DNA of 64,000 nucleotides from Acinetobacter wuhouensis (GCF_001696605.3 NZ_CP031716.1:1240001-1304000); one strand, 5' to 3'. Counted from the first letter of the stretch, positions 46,596-56,540 are shown. The notes: generated by a model not told the origin, from the letters alone. Numbers and translations are program-made.

Positions 46596-47654
46596 ATGAA
46601 CGCAATATCACATCGTAATATACAAAATGGCACAAGTCCCTTTGAGGATCAATTTGGTCGCCAAAAGCGCAAACTGAGAATTTCAGTGACAGACCGCTGT
46701 AATTTTAAATGTGTTTATTGCATGCCTGAACATCCACAGTGGATGAGAAAACAGGATTTACTCAGTTTCGAAGAACTCTATCAATTTTGTGATTTTATGG
46801 TGCACCGTGGTATTAAACATATCCGCATTACAGGGGGCGAGCCTTTAATGCGCCAAGGTGTGGTGCATTTTATTACCGAGTTACAACAGCTTAAAAAAAA
46901 TGGACTCAAAAAAGTTTCGATGACTACCAATGCGCATTATTTAGCGCAATATGCTGCGGCATTAAAACAAGCGGGACTTGATGATTTAAATATCAGTTTA
47001 GACAGTTTAGATGCAGAGCAATTTCTAAAACTGACCCAAAAGCAACTACAAGCTGTACTTGATGGCATTCAACAGGCTCAAGAGGTTGGATTACCAATTA
47101 AAATCAATGCCGTTCTGATTAAAGGCATGAATGAAGATCAAATTCTACCTTTGGCACATTGGTCAATTCAAAATCACTGTGTTGTCCGTTTTATCGAATT
47201 TATGCCCTTGGATGGTGATGCGCAATGGTCAAAAGCGCATGTCGTGACTGAACAAGAGATTTTAAATATATTGAAACAAGATTTTGAGGTCACAACCCAA
47301 CAGGGAAAATCTTCAGAACCTGCTCGGCAATATTTAATTAATGGTCATCCAATAGGGATTATTTCCACAATTTCCAATTCTTTTTGTGGGACATGTGATC
47401 GTTTACGTTTAACTGCAAAAGGAGAGTTTTATAACTGCTTATTTGCACCGCAAGGCATTGATCTGAAAACACAAATTCAAGGATTAAATACACAGCAGAG
47501 TGATGCAAGAATTAGGCTACATCACACTTTGCTGGAATATATTTGGCATAAAAAACAAGGTTTTGATGCGATTCAGCAGGAAGAGTCCACATTTAAAATA
47601 TCTGCGAAAAATATCGAATCTCGCAAAATTAGTATGTATATGATTGGAGGTTAA
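46596..47654 (+). CDS. moaA: GTP 3',8-cyclase MoaA (radical SAM)
   Basis: First step of Moco synthesis. A 352-aa protein from ATG 46596 (a GTG six codons upstream is possible). The radical SAM cluster is C35, C39, C42 in DRCNFKCVYC, and GGEP follows. The C-terminal second [4Fe-4S] site is visible in NSFCGTCDRLRLTAKGEFYNCLF. The C-terminus lacks the canonical terminal GG tail length but ends MYMIGG, which fits. moaD begins within a few bases. Confidence 0.96.
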   Translation: MNAISHRNIQNGTSPFEDQFGRQKRKLRISVTDRCNFKCVYCMPEHPQWMRKQDLLSFEELYQFCDFMVHRGIKHIRITGGEPLMRQGVVHFITELQQLKKNGLKKVSMTTNAHYLAQYAAALKQAGLDDLNISLDSLDAEQFLKLTQKQLQAVLDGIQQAQEVGLPIKINAVLIKGMNEDQILPLAHWSIQNHCVVRFIEFMPLDGDAQWSKAHVVTEQEILNILKQDFEVTTQQGKSSEPARQYLINGHPIGIISTISNSFCGTCDRLRLTAKGEFYNCLFAPQGIDLKTQIQGLNTQQSDARIRLHHTLLEYIWHKKQGFDAIQQEESTFKISAKNIESRKISMYMIGG

Positions 47655-47655
47655 G

Positions 47656-47928
47656 ATGACAGATCAATGCAGTAGTAGCAAAGCGATTACAGTTAAAGTG
47701 CAGTGTTTTGGAGCAATCGAACGACAACTGCCACAAGATTTACATCTGCAATTTTCATCTCAAGTCATGATCATTGATGTGCTTGCTGTTGTAGTGCGGA
47801 CATATCCTGAATCTTCTGCGCTGTTGGAACGCTGTGCTTGTGCGGTAGGCGAGGACATTATTCCACGTCAAAGCCTATTGAATACAGATACAACCTTAGT
47901 TTTATTGTCCCCTGTGGCAGGAGGTTAA
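47656..47928 (+). CDS. moaD: Molybdopterin synthase sulphur carrier MoaD
   Basis: A 90-aa ubiquitin-like protein ending in LLSPVAGG; the terminal GG carries the thiocarboxylate. ATG 47656 is chosen because GGAGG lies 6 nt before it. It is the small subunit that donates sulphur to MoaE. Confidence 0.92.
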   Translation: MTDQCSSSKAITVKVQCFGAIERQLPQDLHLQFSSQVMIIDVLAVVVRTYPESSALLERCACAVGEDIIPRQSLLNTDTTLVLLSPVAGG

Positions 47929-47932
47929 GTTG

Positions 47933-48499
47933 ATGAATATACAGGTTAAAACACCCACCAAAGATTTTAAACGCATTCAGGATGTACCTTTAAGTCAAGA
48001 TAGCTTCGATGCAATTCAGGTTTTTCCTGAATGTGGTGGCATTGGCATGTTTATTGGAACAGTACGCAATCATCATGAGGGCAAAGCCGTTCAGGCACTG
48101 AAATATACCTCCTATGCACCTGTATCAGAAAAAATGATTCGTCAAATTGAACAAGACATTCAGCTTAAATACGGCGTGTCTTATGTGCGGGTAATTCATC
48201 GGGTTGGGGTATTAGAAATTGGTGAAAAAGCCATTATTGCGATTGCCTATGCAGCGCATCGCCGTGAAGCCTTTGCTGCCTGTGAGGAAGCGGTAGAACG
48301 GGTAAAACACGAAGTACCTGTATGGAAAGAGGAATTTTATGTGGATGGCACAAGTCAATATGTTGCAGGATGTTGTATTCGTAAAGATTATGCTGATTCA
48401 GAACAGATGACATCGCATTCTCATCATCATGGCACATGTGATCATCAACATACAGATGATGCTGAAAGTATAGATTTTACTGAGCAGGAATGGATGTAA
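47933..48499 (+). CDS. moaE: Molybdopterin synthase catalytic subunit MoaE with His-rich tail
   Basis: A 188-aa protein from ATG 47933, with GGAGG just upstream. The MoaE core has GGIGMFIGTVRNHHEGKAV, LKYTSYAPVSEKMI, HRVGVLEIGEKAI and VPVWKEEFYVDG (catalytic Lys). After about residue 153 a tail not typical of MoaE follows, with SHSHHHGTCDHQHTDD, which looks metal-binding. Partner of MoaD. Confidence 0.93.
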   Translation: MNIQVKTPTKDFKRIQDVPLSQDSFDAIQVFPECGGIGMFIGTVRNHHEGKAVQALKYTSYAPVSEKMIRQIEQDIQLKYGVSYVRVIHRVGVLEIGEKAIIAIAYAAHRREAFAACEEAVERVKHEVPVWKEEFYVDGTSQYVAGCCIRKDYADSEQMTSHSHHHGTCDHQHTDDAESIDFTEQEWM

Positions 48500-48559
48500 A
48501 TTCAGATGCTTTTCTATTCTTAAAACCATGATCTTTAAAATTAGAAACAGGAATGTGAA

Positions 48560-49483
48560 ATGAAAAATGTGGGCATGAAAGCAGACAGTTACCGTACCGC
48601 AGTGGCAACAGGGATTTTACATGCACCGTCACATTGCATCGAACTGTTACGCAATGGTAATACTGAAAAAGGCGATGCGCTCAAAACAGCACGTATTGCA
48701 GGGATTTTGGGGGCGAAAAAAACCGATGAACTGATTCCTTTATGTCATCCCTTACCGATTTATCGAGCTGATGTCGACTATGAGCTGTTTGAAAAGCATG
48801 TCGAAATTATTGCTACTGTAGAAACAATAGGACCTACAGGGGTCGAAATGGAGGCTTTGACAGCAGTCAGTTTGGCAGGATTAACCCTTTACGATATGTT
48901 GAAGCCACATTGCGAACCTGAGGATTTATTGCTTGATGGTATCCAATTACAAAAGAAAAAGGGTGGAAAGTCACATTTCACTCGTATCCTCAAAGAAAGT
49001 CTATCGGCTTCGGTGATTGTACTGTCTGATACTGTTGCCGCAGGCAAAAAGCCGGATACCGCAGGACAGAATGTTTTAGAGATTTTACAGGAAGCCAATT
49101 TTAGCAATATTGCCTATCAGGTCATTCCTGATTCACCTGAGCAACTTTTAGCGTTAATCGAACAACAAAAAAATCACTATCCCTTGATTTTAACTGTGGG
49201 GGGTACAGGACTTGGACCGAAAGATCTGACTGTAGAAACCATTCAACCTTTATTAAAACGTGAAATTCCCGGTTTGATGGAAGCTTCTCGCAGTTTTGGG
49301 CAACGCCGTACACCCTATGCTGCGTTGAGTCGTGGCGTGGCAGGTTATATTGAAAATAGTTTGGTAATGACTTTGCCAGGGAGTCGTCAAGGTGCATTGG
49401 AATCTTTAACTGCAGTTTTACCTGCTTTAGTTCATCTATTTGATGTACAAAAGAATATTCCACATCAAGGGGGATATTTATAA
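48560..49483 (+). CDS. moaCB: Bifunctional MoaC-MogA/MoaB fusion
   Basis: A 307-aa protein. Residues 1-~150 are MoaC, cyclic pyranopterin monophosphate synthase: ILHAPSHCIELL, KTDELIPLCHPLPI, TGVEMEALTAVSLAGLTLYDMLK. Residues ~157-300 are MogA/MoaB, molybdopterin adenylyltransferase: VIVLSDTVAAGKKPDTAGQ, LILTVGGTGLGPKDLT, VMTLPGSRQGALE. The missing separate moaC and mog are thus combined. It shares one base with the moeA start (TAATG). Confidence 0.94.
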   Translation: MKNVGMKADSYRTAVATGILHAPSHCIELLRNGNTEKGDALKTARIAGILGAKKTDELIPLCHPLPIYRADVDYELFEKHVEIIATVETIGPTGVEMEALTAVSLAGLTLYDMLKPHCEPEDLLLDGIQLQKKKGGKSHFTRILKESLSASVIVLSDTVAAGKKPDTAGQNVLEILQEANFSNIAYQVIPDSPEQLLALIEQQKNHYPLILTVGGTGLGPKDLTVETIQPLLKREIPGLMEASRSFGQRRTPYAALSRGVAGYIENSLVMTLPGSRQGALESLTAVLPALVHLFDVQKNIPHQGGYL

Positions 49484-50709
49484 TGTCAGGATGTGGTGCA
49501 GAACACGGCTTAATTTCTGTTGATCAAGCTTTGAATTTAATTGTAGAAAAAACCCAAGCTTTATCAGTGGAAAGCATTCCACTACAACAAGCTTTAAATT
49601 TTTATTTGGCTGAAAATGTCTACTCACAGATCAATTTACCCTTATTTTCACAAAGTGCGGTGGATGGTTATGCAATTTGTGCAAGGGATGAGATTGAAGC
49701 AGATACGGTATTTGAATTGATTGGAGAAATTCGGGCAGGGCAAACAACCGATCTATTTTTGCAGCAAGGTCAAGCCATGCGGATTTTTACAGGTACAAAA
49801 ATTCCTGTAGGAACAACTACGATTGCACGGCAGGAAATCGTAGATTTACTTGATTCAAATCAAATTAAAATTACAGAACAATTAAAACAACATGCTGATC
49901 TGCGAGATGTAGGCGAAGAAATTGCCATTGGGCAATGTCTAGCAGAGCATGGACAACAACTTTCTGTTGGGGCAATTGCAGCCTTGAGTATGGCTGGCAT
50001 TCAACAAGTTAAGGTTTATCAATACCCTAGAATCGCTGTGGTGATCACTGGTGATGAAGTGGCTGAAACAATAGAGGATTTTGCATCAGGTCAAATTTTT
50101 GATGCCAATGCGCCGTTGATTCGAGCATGGTTTGCACAGCGTAACCAACAGGTCGATATTTTCCATGTGCAAGATACAGCGGAAGAAGTAAAGACCTTAC
50201 TACATGATTTAACTGAAAATTATCAATTAATTTTGACCACAGGCGGAATTTCTGTTGGTGATTATGATTTTATTCGTCCTGTGGCTTTAGATTTAGGCTT
50301 TGAACAGATCTTCTGGAAAATCAAACAGAAACCAGGTAAGCCTATGTTTTTTGCCGAACTATCCAAAGTTGATCAAACACATTGTTATTTGTTGGGTTTA
50401 CCGGGCAATCCTGCTGCTGTCTATGTGGGTATGCAGATTTATACGGCAACATTATTAAATGCGTTACAAAGTCAAAAACAGCTCCCGCAATGGTTTCAGG
50501 CAAGGCTCAGTCATGATTTAAAAGCGGATACACGGGAGCGTTTTCTGAGAATGTCAGCCCATTTTGAACAGGCAAATTTAACAGTAAAAAGTTTAGGCAA
50601 ACAACAATCTCACATGTTGAGTAATTTGATGCATGCCAATAGTCTCGTACGCATTCCAGCACATGAACAGATGCAAGCAGGGCAAATCGTGCAAGGTATT
50701 TTTATTTAA
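49483..50709 (+). CDS. moeA: Molybdopterin molybdotransferase MoeA
   Basis: 408 aa. It inserts molybdate into adenylylated molybdopterin. Motifs: PLFSQSAVDGYAIC, RAGQTTDLFLQQGQAMRIFTGTKIPVG, VVITGDEVAET, TTGGISVGDYDFIRP and GLPGNPAAVYVG. Domain order is that of MoeA, linker then MPT-binding domain, with a short C-terminal barrel. Confidence 0.95.
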   Translation: MSGCGAEHGLISVDQALNLIVEKTQALSVESIPLQQALNFYLAENVYSQINLPLFSQSAVDGYAICARDEIEADTVFELIGEIRAGQTTDLFLQQGQAMRIFTGTKIPVGTTTIARQEIVDLLDSNQIKITEQLKQHADLRDVGEEIAIGQCLAEHGQQLSVGAIAALSMAGIQQVKVYQYPRIAVVITGDEVAETIEDFASGQIFDANAPLIRAWFAQRNQQVDIFHVQDTAEEVKTLLHDLTENYQLILTTGGISVGDYDFIRPVALDLGFEQIFWKIKQKPGKPMFFAELSKVDQTHCYLLGLPGNPAAVYVGMQIYTATLLNALQSQKQLPQWFQARLSHDLKADTRERFLRMSAHFEQANLTVKSLGKQQSHMLSNLMHANSLVRIPAHEQMQAGQIVQGIFI

Positions 50710-50749
50710 TTCAAATTTATTGATGATGAACAATAAAAGAGGAAATTCA

Positions 50750-51511
50750 ATGATTAAAAAAATGCTTTTAGCGAGTGGATTGATCTCTTTTGTGGGCTTC
50801 AGTCATGCTGAAACCGTTAAAGTCTATGCTGCTGCAAGTTTAACCAATGCACTGACGGATATTGTCGAAATCTATGAAAAACAGCATCCTCAAACCGATA
50901 TTGTCCCTGTTTTTGGCGCATCTTCAGCGCTCGCCAAACAAATTGAAGCAGGTGCAAAAAGTGATGTGTTTTTCTCTGCTGATGTGGACTGGATGAATTA
51001 TTTAATCAAAAAGCAGATGATTCATGCGCAACAGGTCAAACCATTATTAAGCAATCAATTGGTGGTGATCAGCCCGAAAAACTTGAATATTTCATTCAAA
51101 GCACAACCCAATTTTAATTTTGCTCAAGCCTTTAAAGGACGTTTATGTACAGGGCAAATGGAATCTGTACCTGTTGGAAAATATGCCAAACAAAGCTTAA
51201 TTAAACTCAATTGGTTGGACAGCTTAAAGGGGCGTATTGTTGGAACTGACGATGTACGTTCAGCTTTGGCATTTGTAGAAAGAGGTGAGTGTGAAGTAGG
51301 AATCGTCTATAAAACCGATGCTTTAATCAGTCAAAAAGTTAAAATTATTGGGACATTTCCACAAAATAGTCATCATCCGATTATTTATCCAATGGCTTTG
51401 ACCAAACAAGGTGAAAAAAATGCTGATGCACAGCAATTTAATCAATTTGTGCATCGCAATCCTCAGGCAAAAGCAATTTTTGTGAAATATGGTTTTATTG
51501 TAAATCCATAA
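50750..51511 (+). CDS. modA: Molybdate ABC transporter substrate-binding protein
   Basis: 253 aa from ATG 50750; upstream in-frame codons lie in moeA. AGAGGAA is the ribosome site. The signal peptide is residues 1-20 (SHA/ETVKVY). ModA signatures: VYAAASLTNALTDIVEIYEK, FGASSALAKQIEAGAKSDVFFSADVDWM, SVPVGKYAKQSL and EVGIVYKTDA. A periplasmic molybdate/tungstate trap. Confidence 0.94.
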   Translation: MIKKMLLASGLISFVGFSHAETVKVYAAASLTNALTDIVEIYEKQHPQTDIVPVFGASSALAKQIEAGAKSDVFFSADVDWMNYLIKKQMIHAQQVKPLLSNQLVVISPKNLNISFKAQPNFNFAQAFKGRLCTGQMESVPVGKYAKQSLIKLNWLDSLKGRIVGTDDVRSALAFVERGECEVGIVYKTDALISQKVKIIGTFPQNSHHPIIYPMALTKQGEKNADAQQFNQFVHRNPQAKAIFVKYGFIVNP

Positions 51512-51528
51512 ATCAGCCGAATTGATCG

Positions 51529-52224
51529 ATGAACCTATTTAGCCTTAGCCCCGAAGAATTCAGCGCACTATATTTGTCTGCAAAAGTTGCGCTGTTTGCA
51601 ACGGCATTTAGTTTGCCTTTTGCTATTGCATTGGCATGGGTTCTGGCGCGTTATGATTTTAAATTTAAAGTCATTGTCGAAGCTTTTTTACAACTCCCGA
51701 TGGTTTTACCGCCTGTGGTCTTGGGTTATCTCTTATTGATTTTATTTGGTAATCAAGGATTTATTGGACGATATTTATCTGCAATGGGCTTTGAATTGGC
51801 ATTTAATTGGAAAGGGGCAGTACTGACTTCAATGATTGTTGGTTTTCCTTTACTTGTGCAACCAATTCGCTTGGCATTTCAACTTTCAGATCGGCACTTG
51901 GAAGAAGTTGCACAAACTTTAGGTGCAAGTTTCAGGCAAATATTCTTTAAAATATACTTACCTTTGGCATATCCAGGCATTTTGATGGGCTGTATTTTAG
52001 GTTTTAGTCGTAGTCTTGGTGAATTTGGCGCAACGATAACATTCATTGGTAATATTCCTGATGAAACCCGTACCATTCCCATTGCGATTTATTCATTTTT
52101 ACAACAACCTGACGGGGAAATCATGGCAATGCGTTTGGTTATATTGTCATTGATTTTGGCATTTGGAGCTTTGATTGTTAATTACCTTGTTCTTCACAAA
52201 TACAAAAATGAACCAAATGGATAA
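51529..52224 (+). CDS. modB: Molybdate ABC transporter permease
   Basis: A 231-aa protein with about five transmembrane helices. Family marks: LSAKVALFATAFSLPFAIALAWVLAR, FLQLPMVLPPVVLGYLLL and the EAA loop EVAQTLGASFRQIFFKIYLPLAYPGI, then SRSLGEFGATITFIGNIP. It is the last gene of this run. The ATPase gene modC, usually next, is not in this window. Confidence 0.94.
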   Translation: MNLFSLSPEEFSALYLSAKVALFATAFSLPFAIALAWVLARYDFKFKVIVEAFLQLPMVLPPVVLGYLLLILFGNQGFIGRYLSAMGFELAFNWKGAVLTSMIVGFPLLVQPIRLAFQLSDRHLEEVAQTLGASFRQIFFKIYLPLAYPGILMGCILGFSRSLGEFGATITFIGNIPDETRTIPIAIYSFLQQPDGEIMAMRLVILSLILAFGALIVNYLVLHKYKNEPNG

Positions 52225-52352
52225 TATTGGGAATATTTTAAATATTGACTAAAAAATGAATGTATTTCTTTTATTTATATTACACTCTTATTGTTTAAAA
52301 CTCTTTGAATAATAAATGGTTATAATTAGTTCACTTACTTTCCCTTTCATAA

Positions 52353-52381
52353 GCTTGTTCATCAAAAGAAGATGAACAAGC
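52353..52381. terminator. Convergent hairpin between modB and the TonB receptor gene
   Basis: Perfect 11-bp stem GCTTGTTCATC (52353-52363) and GATGAACAAGC (52371-52381), loop AAAAGAA. T runs on either side are short. Confidence 0.7.
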
Positions 52382-52413
52382 ATTTGTGTGCAGATTATTA
52401 AAATCGTATGATC

Positions 52414-54930
52414 TTACCAACTATATTTGATACCTACTTGAAAGTTGGTTGGTGCACCATAGTAACTATTTAAAGTTGATAAATGATATTTCTCATTCAA
52501 TAAGTTATTAACATTTAAATTTGCTGTGAGATTTTCATTGAATTTATAACGCGCCATTAAATCAACTATGCCATAGCTCCCTTGTTCAGATTTAAATGAA
52601 TCAGTACGTGTGATATATGTGTAAATATCACTTTGCCAACGGATTCCAGCACCTACGGTTAGTGCCTCATCTAACTGTGGTAATGTATATGAAGTAAATA
52701 ATTTAGCTGTATTATTTGGGACATCACTATTTAAGTTGTTACCTTTACTATCTTGGGAAATATTGCGTGTAAAACTCGCTGAAATTTGCCATAAATCAGA
52801 AAGTTTACCAGTAGCTTCTAACTCAATCCCACGGCTTTTTGTACCTGATTCAGCACGATATGGCGACACTTTTTGTCCATTCGGTAGCGTAATTTGCGGT
52901 GCACCAGTAATTAAAATAGCTTTATTGTCTTCTTTTGTTTGGTAGATTGCAGCACCGATATTTAACTGATTATCAAAAAATTCACCTTTGACCCCAATTT
53001 CAGTACTATTACCAATCAATGGATCGATAAAATTTCCATTTACATCATATCGATCTTGTGGTGAGAAAATAGTGGTATAGCTAGCATAAGCTGTCCAATT
53101 TGGGGTGAAATCGTATGTTAGCCCTACATAAGGAATGATTTCATTTTCTTTTTGCTTTTTGTTTGTCGCTGTGCCACCAGTTTCTGGATTAGTTTTTGAA
53201 ATTCGTTCCCAATCATCAAATCGAGCACCGATAATCATGGCAAGTGGGTCACTTAGTTTTAAACGAGCAGCACTAAATGCAGAAAGGCTTTTTTCATCCG
53301 TACTATACCAGCCATTAGTTTTTAAATCTGGTTTAGCTGGGCTGTAGCCATCCCAAGTAAAAATATTATCTATAGTGCTAACATTCCAACCCGTTGAGCT
53401 AGGACGTTTATTTTTACTTTTGGCATAAGTAGTTCCAACAACAACTTCATGCGTTTGATTCAACAAATCAAATGAGCCATTCACGGTTAAATTGAATAAA
53501 TCTTGGGTAGGTTTATAGTCCCAACGCGTTGCATAAAGCACACTACCAGCACCAGTTTCTTTATTTATTCCAGAACCAGAAAATACATAGCCGACAATTT
53601 CATCAGAAGAGGTAATGGTACGAGATGCAACCCCTTTTATTTTCCAATTATCATTAAGCTGATGCTCAATATCGGCAAAATAGCCTGTCGTTGAGCGATC
53701 AGATGTTGCCCAATTTGCGGCAGCTGAATCAGATCGTGACCAATTAATCGCTGTCCCATCTGTATAATAGGTAGGTAAACCACTACGAGCAATGCCATCT
53801 ATATCAATCTGTTGATAACTCACGCCAAGGCTGGCTTTGGTTCTATCATTCAAATCTGCTTCAACAACCCCATAAGCGACTTTTCGTTCCTCGCTATAAC
53901 GGTCTATATATGAATCACCTGTTTGATATGCAAATACTGTACGTCCGCGGATTGTACCTTCTTTATTGAGTGGGCTAGAGACGTCGAGATCAGTACGGTA
54001 TGTATCCCATGAGCTGGCATTTGCACTCACAGATGCTTTAAAATCTTCTAATGGTTTCTTGCGTACCATATTGATACTTGCACTGGCTGTACCTGCACCA
54101 GTCATCAACCCATTCGCTCCACGAACAATTTCAACTCGATCAAAAAGTGCTGTATCTTGGCTTTGAAAAATACTGGAATATGAATTGAGTAGTTTTATAC
54201 CATCTAATAAATAACTATCTACAGTTTGACCTCGTGCATAAATTGGAGAGTTGTCTGAGCCGATATTCCCCCCTTGTTTAATGGTTAATCCTGCGGCTTG
54301 ATTGGCGACATCCATGAGCTGAGTAAGATTTTGATCTTCCATTTGTTGTCGAGTAACAACACTCACTAATTGTGGAGTTTCTTTTAATGACAGTGTTAAA
54401 CCTGTTGAGGCTGTTGTTGCCTTGGCTGTATATGACTTAGTCCCTTCTGTCGTTAATGGGTTTTCTTGATTTGCCGTGACTATTATTGCGGGTAATTGTG
54501 TAACTTCACTAGCGGAAACGTTCAGATCTTGAGTTGTTGTATTTACTTGAGTTGTGCTGAGTTGGGAATGCTGAGTTTCACTGGCTATTTTGTGATGTGG
54601 TTTAATACTAAAACCACCATTTTCAAGTCTAACAGCTTCTAAATTGACAGGTTGTAATAACTTTTCTAAAGCTTGTTCAGGTGAATATTGTCCCTGTAAT
54701 CCATTACTATTTATTTTTGAAAACGCTTGTGCATCATAGCTAATCGTTATTCCTGTTTGAATCGCAAGCTGTTTTAAAGCTTGGTCAAGTGTGCTTTTGT
54801 TTACTTTGACTGTTTGTGTAGTTGCTGCATATCCACTGGTTGATAGTACTCCTAATGTAAGTGCTGGAGTACTTAGTAGAACTGCCCGAATAGCAATAGC
54901 TAATGTGGTTTTTACTTGAAATTTCGACAT
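52414..54930 (-). CDS. TonB-dependent siderophore receptor with signalling domain
   Basis: An 838-aa outer membrane protein. After a signal peptide of about 35 residues comes a STN secretin/TonB N-terminal domain (about 42-110: LDQALKQLAIQTGITISYDAQAF), the part that talks to FecR-like anti-sigma factors. A plug domain (SLKETPQLVSVVTRQQMEDQN, VEIVRGANGLMTGAGTASASINMVRKKP) is followed by a 22-strand barrel ending GIKYSW. FecA/FpvA/FoxA-type architecture; the ligand is a ferric siderophore of unknown identity. It lies downstream of fecR. Confidence 0.92.
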   Translation of the reverse strand: MSKFQVKTTLAIAIRAVLLSTPALTLGVLSTSGYAATTQTVKVNKSTLDQALKQLAIQTGITISYDAQAFSKINSNGLQGQYSPEQALEKLLQPVNLEAVRLENGGFSIKPHHKIASETQHSQLSTTQVNTTTQDLNVSASEVTQLPAIIVTANQENPLTTEGTKSYTAKATTASTGLTLSLKETPQLVSVVTRQQMEDQNLTQLMDVANQAAGLTIKQGGNIGSDNSPIYARGQTVDSYLLDGIKLLNSYSSIFQSQDTALFDRVEIVRGANGLMTGAGTASASINMVRKKPLEDFKASVSANASSWDTYRTDLDVSSPLNKEGTIRGRTVFAYQTGDSYIDRYSEERKVAYGVVEADLNDRTKASLGVSYQQIDIDGIARSGLPTYYTDGTAINWSRSDSAAANWATSDRSTTGYFADIEHQLNDNWKIKGVASRTITSSDEIVGYVFSGSGINKETGAGSVLYATRWDYKPTQDLFNLTVNGSFDLLNQTHEVVVGTTYAKSKNKRPSSTGWNVSTIDNIFTWDGYSPAKPDLKTNGWYSTDEKSLSAFSAARLKLSDPLAMIIGARFDDWERISKTNPETGGTATNKKQKENEIIPYVGLTYDFTPNWTAYASYTTIFSPQDRYDVNGNFIDPLIGNSTEIGVKGEFFDNQLNIGAAIYQTKEDNKAILITGAPQITLPNGQKVSPYRAESGTKSRGIELEATGKLSDLWQISASFTRNISQDSKGNNLNSDVPNNTAKLFTSYTLPQLDEALTVGAGIRWQSDIYTYITRTDSFKSEQGSYGIVDLMARYKFNENLTANLNVNNLLNEKYHLSTLNSYYGAPTNFQVGIKYSW

Positions 54931-55066
54931 AAATTTGCATCTGAAAGAATGTTTATCTATTAGTCGAATGAATAAAAAAAAGAGCTCATTGTTTTACGAT
55001 TTTTTTATATGTTTTGAAATTTAAAAGATATTTTTTATTGCTATTGAGCAATCAACAAAGTTCAAA

Positions 55067-56020
55067 CTAATACTTTTCAACATGGAGTATATATGGACTA
55101 TAAAATTCTAATTTAAGACCGTTGGCATGAGCGATAGTCTCAAGGCTTTGATCAATGTTTACTAAGGAAAATACACCTGAAATTTTAATATTTTCAATAT
55201 TTTGATCTATATAGTAAGTACCTTTCTGGTAGCGATATAATTCGTATAAAACCTTTTTGAGAGACCAGTTTTCAACGACGAGTAAATGTTGAGTCCAATA
55301 GGGTTGGTCATTTTTTAAAGGGATTGCATTAGATATATGTTGTGCATTAAAAACAGCACGAAATCCTTGTTTGATTATTTTTTCTTTTGCAAGCTCAGAG
55401 GAGTGAATGGCTACAGCATGTTCATAAACATTTAATTTAGTTTTCTCCTTTTCTTGCCGTACAGTAAATTGAGTACCTAATGCTTCCAATTCGCCATTTG
55501 AAGTGCTCACGAAGAAAGGACGTTTGTAAGCGTCTTTTGCAGTCTTTATATAAATTTCACCTGTAATAAGTTTAATTTTCCGTGATTGCTTTGTGTATTC
55601 GACATTGATGTAGCTATTGCTGGCGAGTATAAGTTGGGAACCATCTTCTAAAGGAATATTCTTAATTTCACCAATATCAGTGTGATAGTCAGCTTGCCAT
55701 TTTGACCAAGGTAATTGATACAAAAAAAATGTGAGCATAGAAAGACCGATTATGCTCAATAACGTATTATTTTTTAAAGTTTGATGAAATTCATTCTTTG
55801 AATGAGCAAAAGATTGATGTTTTAAATTTACGGGTAGTTCATTGAGTCCTGAGATGATTTTTTGCACTTGCTCAATGGCAAGTGCATTTTCAGGTTTTTG
55901 ATTTTTCCATTGTTCAAATTGTTGATATTGTTCATCATTGACTTCTCCAGAATGTAGAATTACGAGCCAATCAGTCGCTTCATCTAAAACTTGTTCGGAT
56001 AGTTTTTCTGGATTTGCCAT
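55067..56020 (-). CDS. fecR: FecR-family anti-sigma factor
   Basis: A 317-aa inner membrane protein. The N-terminal cytoplasmic DUF4880 segment (ATDWLVILHSGEVNDEQYQQFEQW) holds the sigma factor, and a single transmembrane helix lies at about residues 88-103. The periplasmic FecR domain shows ALGTQFTVRQEKEKT and GFRAVFN. A C-terminal STN-like part begins at about residue 245. It relays the receptor signal to FecI. The gap to fecI is 13 bp. Confidence 0.9.
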   Translation of the reverse strand: MANPEKLSEQVLDEATDWLVILHSGEVNDEQYQQFEQWKNQKPENALAIEQVQKIISGLNELPVNLKHQSFAHSKNEFHQTLKNNTLLSIIGLSMLTFFLYQLPWSKWQADYHTDIGEIKNIPLEDGSQLILASNSYINVEYTKQSRKIKLITGEIYIKTAKDAYKRPFFVSTSNGELEALGTQFTVRQEKEKTKLNVYEHAVAIHSSELAKEKIIKQGFRAVFNAQHISNAIPLKNDQPYWTQHLLVVENWSLKKVLYELYRYQKGTYYIDQNIENIKISGVFSLVNIDQSLETIAHANGLKLEFYSPYILHVEKY

Positions 56021-56033
56021 AAGTGAATTTAAA

Positions 56034-56540
56034 TTATTGTTGTAAGCTTATACAAGCAAGAAAAGCAAGCTTCATATCGCGTTTTACTGTTGCTTCAGAA
56101 ATTTGCAACTGTTCTGCAATGGTTTTGTAAGTCAAACCATCAAGTTGTGATAATAAAAACACTTGAGTTGCTCGTGCGGGTAATTTTTCCAAGACTTTAT
56201 GGACTTGAAATAAAGTTTCTCTAATACAGATTTCATGTTCAGCAGATGGATAGTACTCAGCAGGCAATTGGGCTAATGCCTCTAAATATAAACGTTCAAC
56301 CTGTTGATGACGCCAATGATCAATAATGACATGTTTGGCAATGCCGAGTAACCATGCTTTGGGTTCTTGAATATTTTCATGTTGATAATGGCTTTTTAGA
56401 GCACGATAAAAAACTTCCTGACTTAAATCTTCAGATTGATGATGATGTTGAAGTTTATGCTTAAACCAAGAGAGTAAAGTCGTTTGATGTGCTTGATAAA
56501 CATGGCTAAACCATAACTGCTTATGTACATTTAAATTCAT
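56034..56540 (-). CDS. fecI: ECF sigma factor, FecI family
   Basis: A 168-aa sigma-70 group 4 factor. Region 2 includes SEDLSQEVFYRALKSHYQ and AWLLGIAKHVIIDHWRHQQ. Region 4 includes LPARATQVFLLSQLDGLTYKTIAEQLQISEATVKRDM. It should direct transcription of the receptor gene once FecR releases it. The gene lies next to a Fur box, so it is probably iron-repressed. Confidence 0.93.
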   Translation of the reverse strand: MNLNVHKQLWFSHVYQAHQTTLLSWFKHKLQHHHQSEDLSQEVFYRALKSHYQHENIQEPKAWLLGIAKHVIIDHWRHQQVERLYLEALAQLPAEYYPSAEHEICIRETLFQVHKVLEKLPARATQVFLLSQLDGLTYKTIAEQLQISEATVKRDMKLAFLACISLQQ

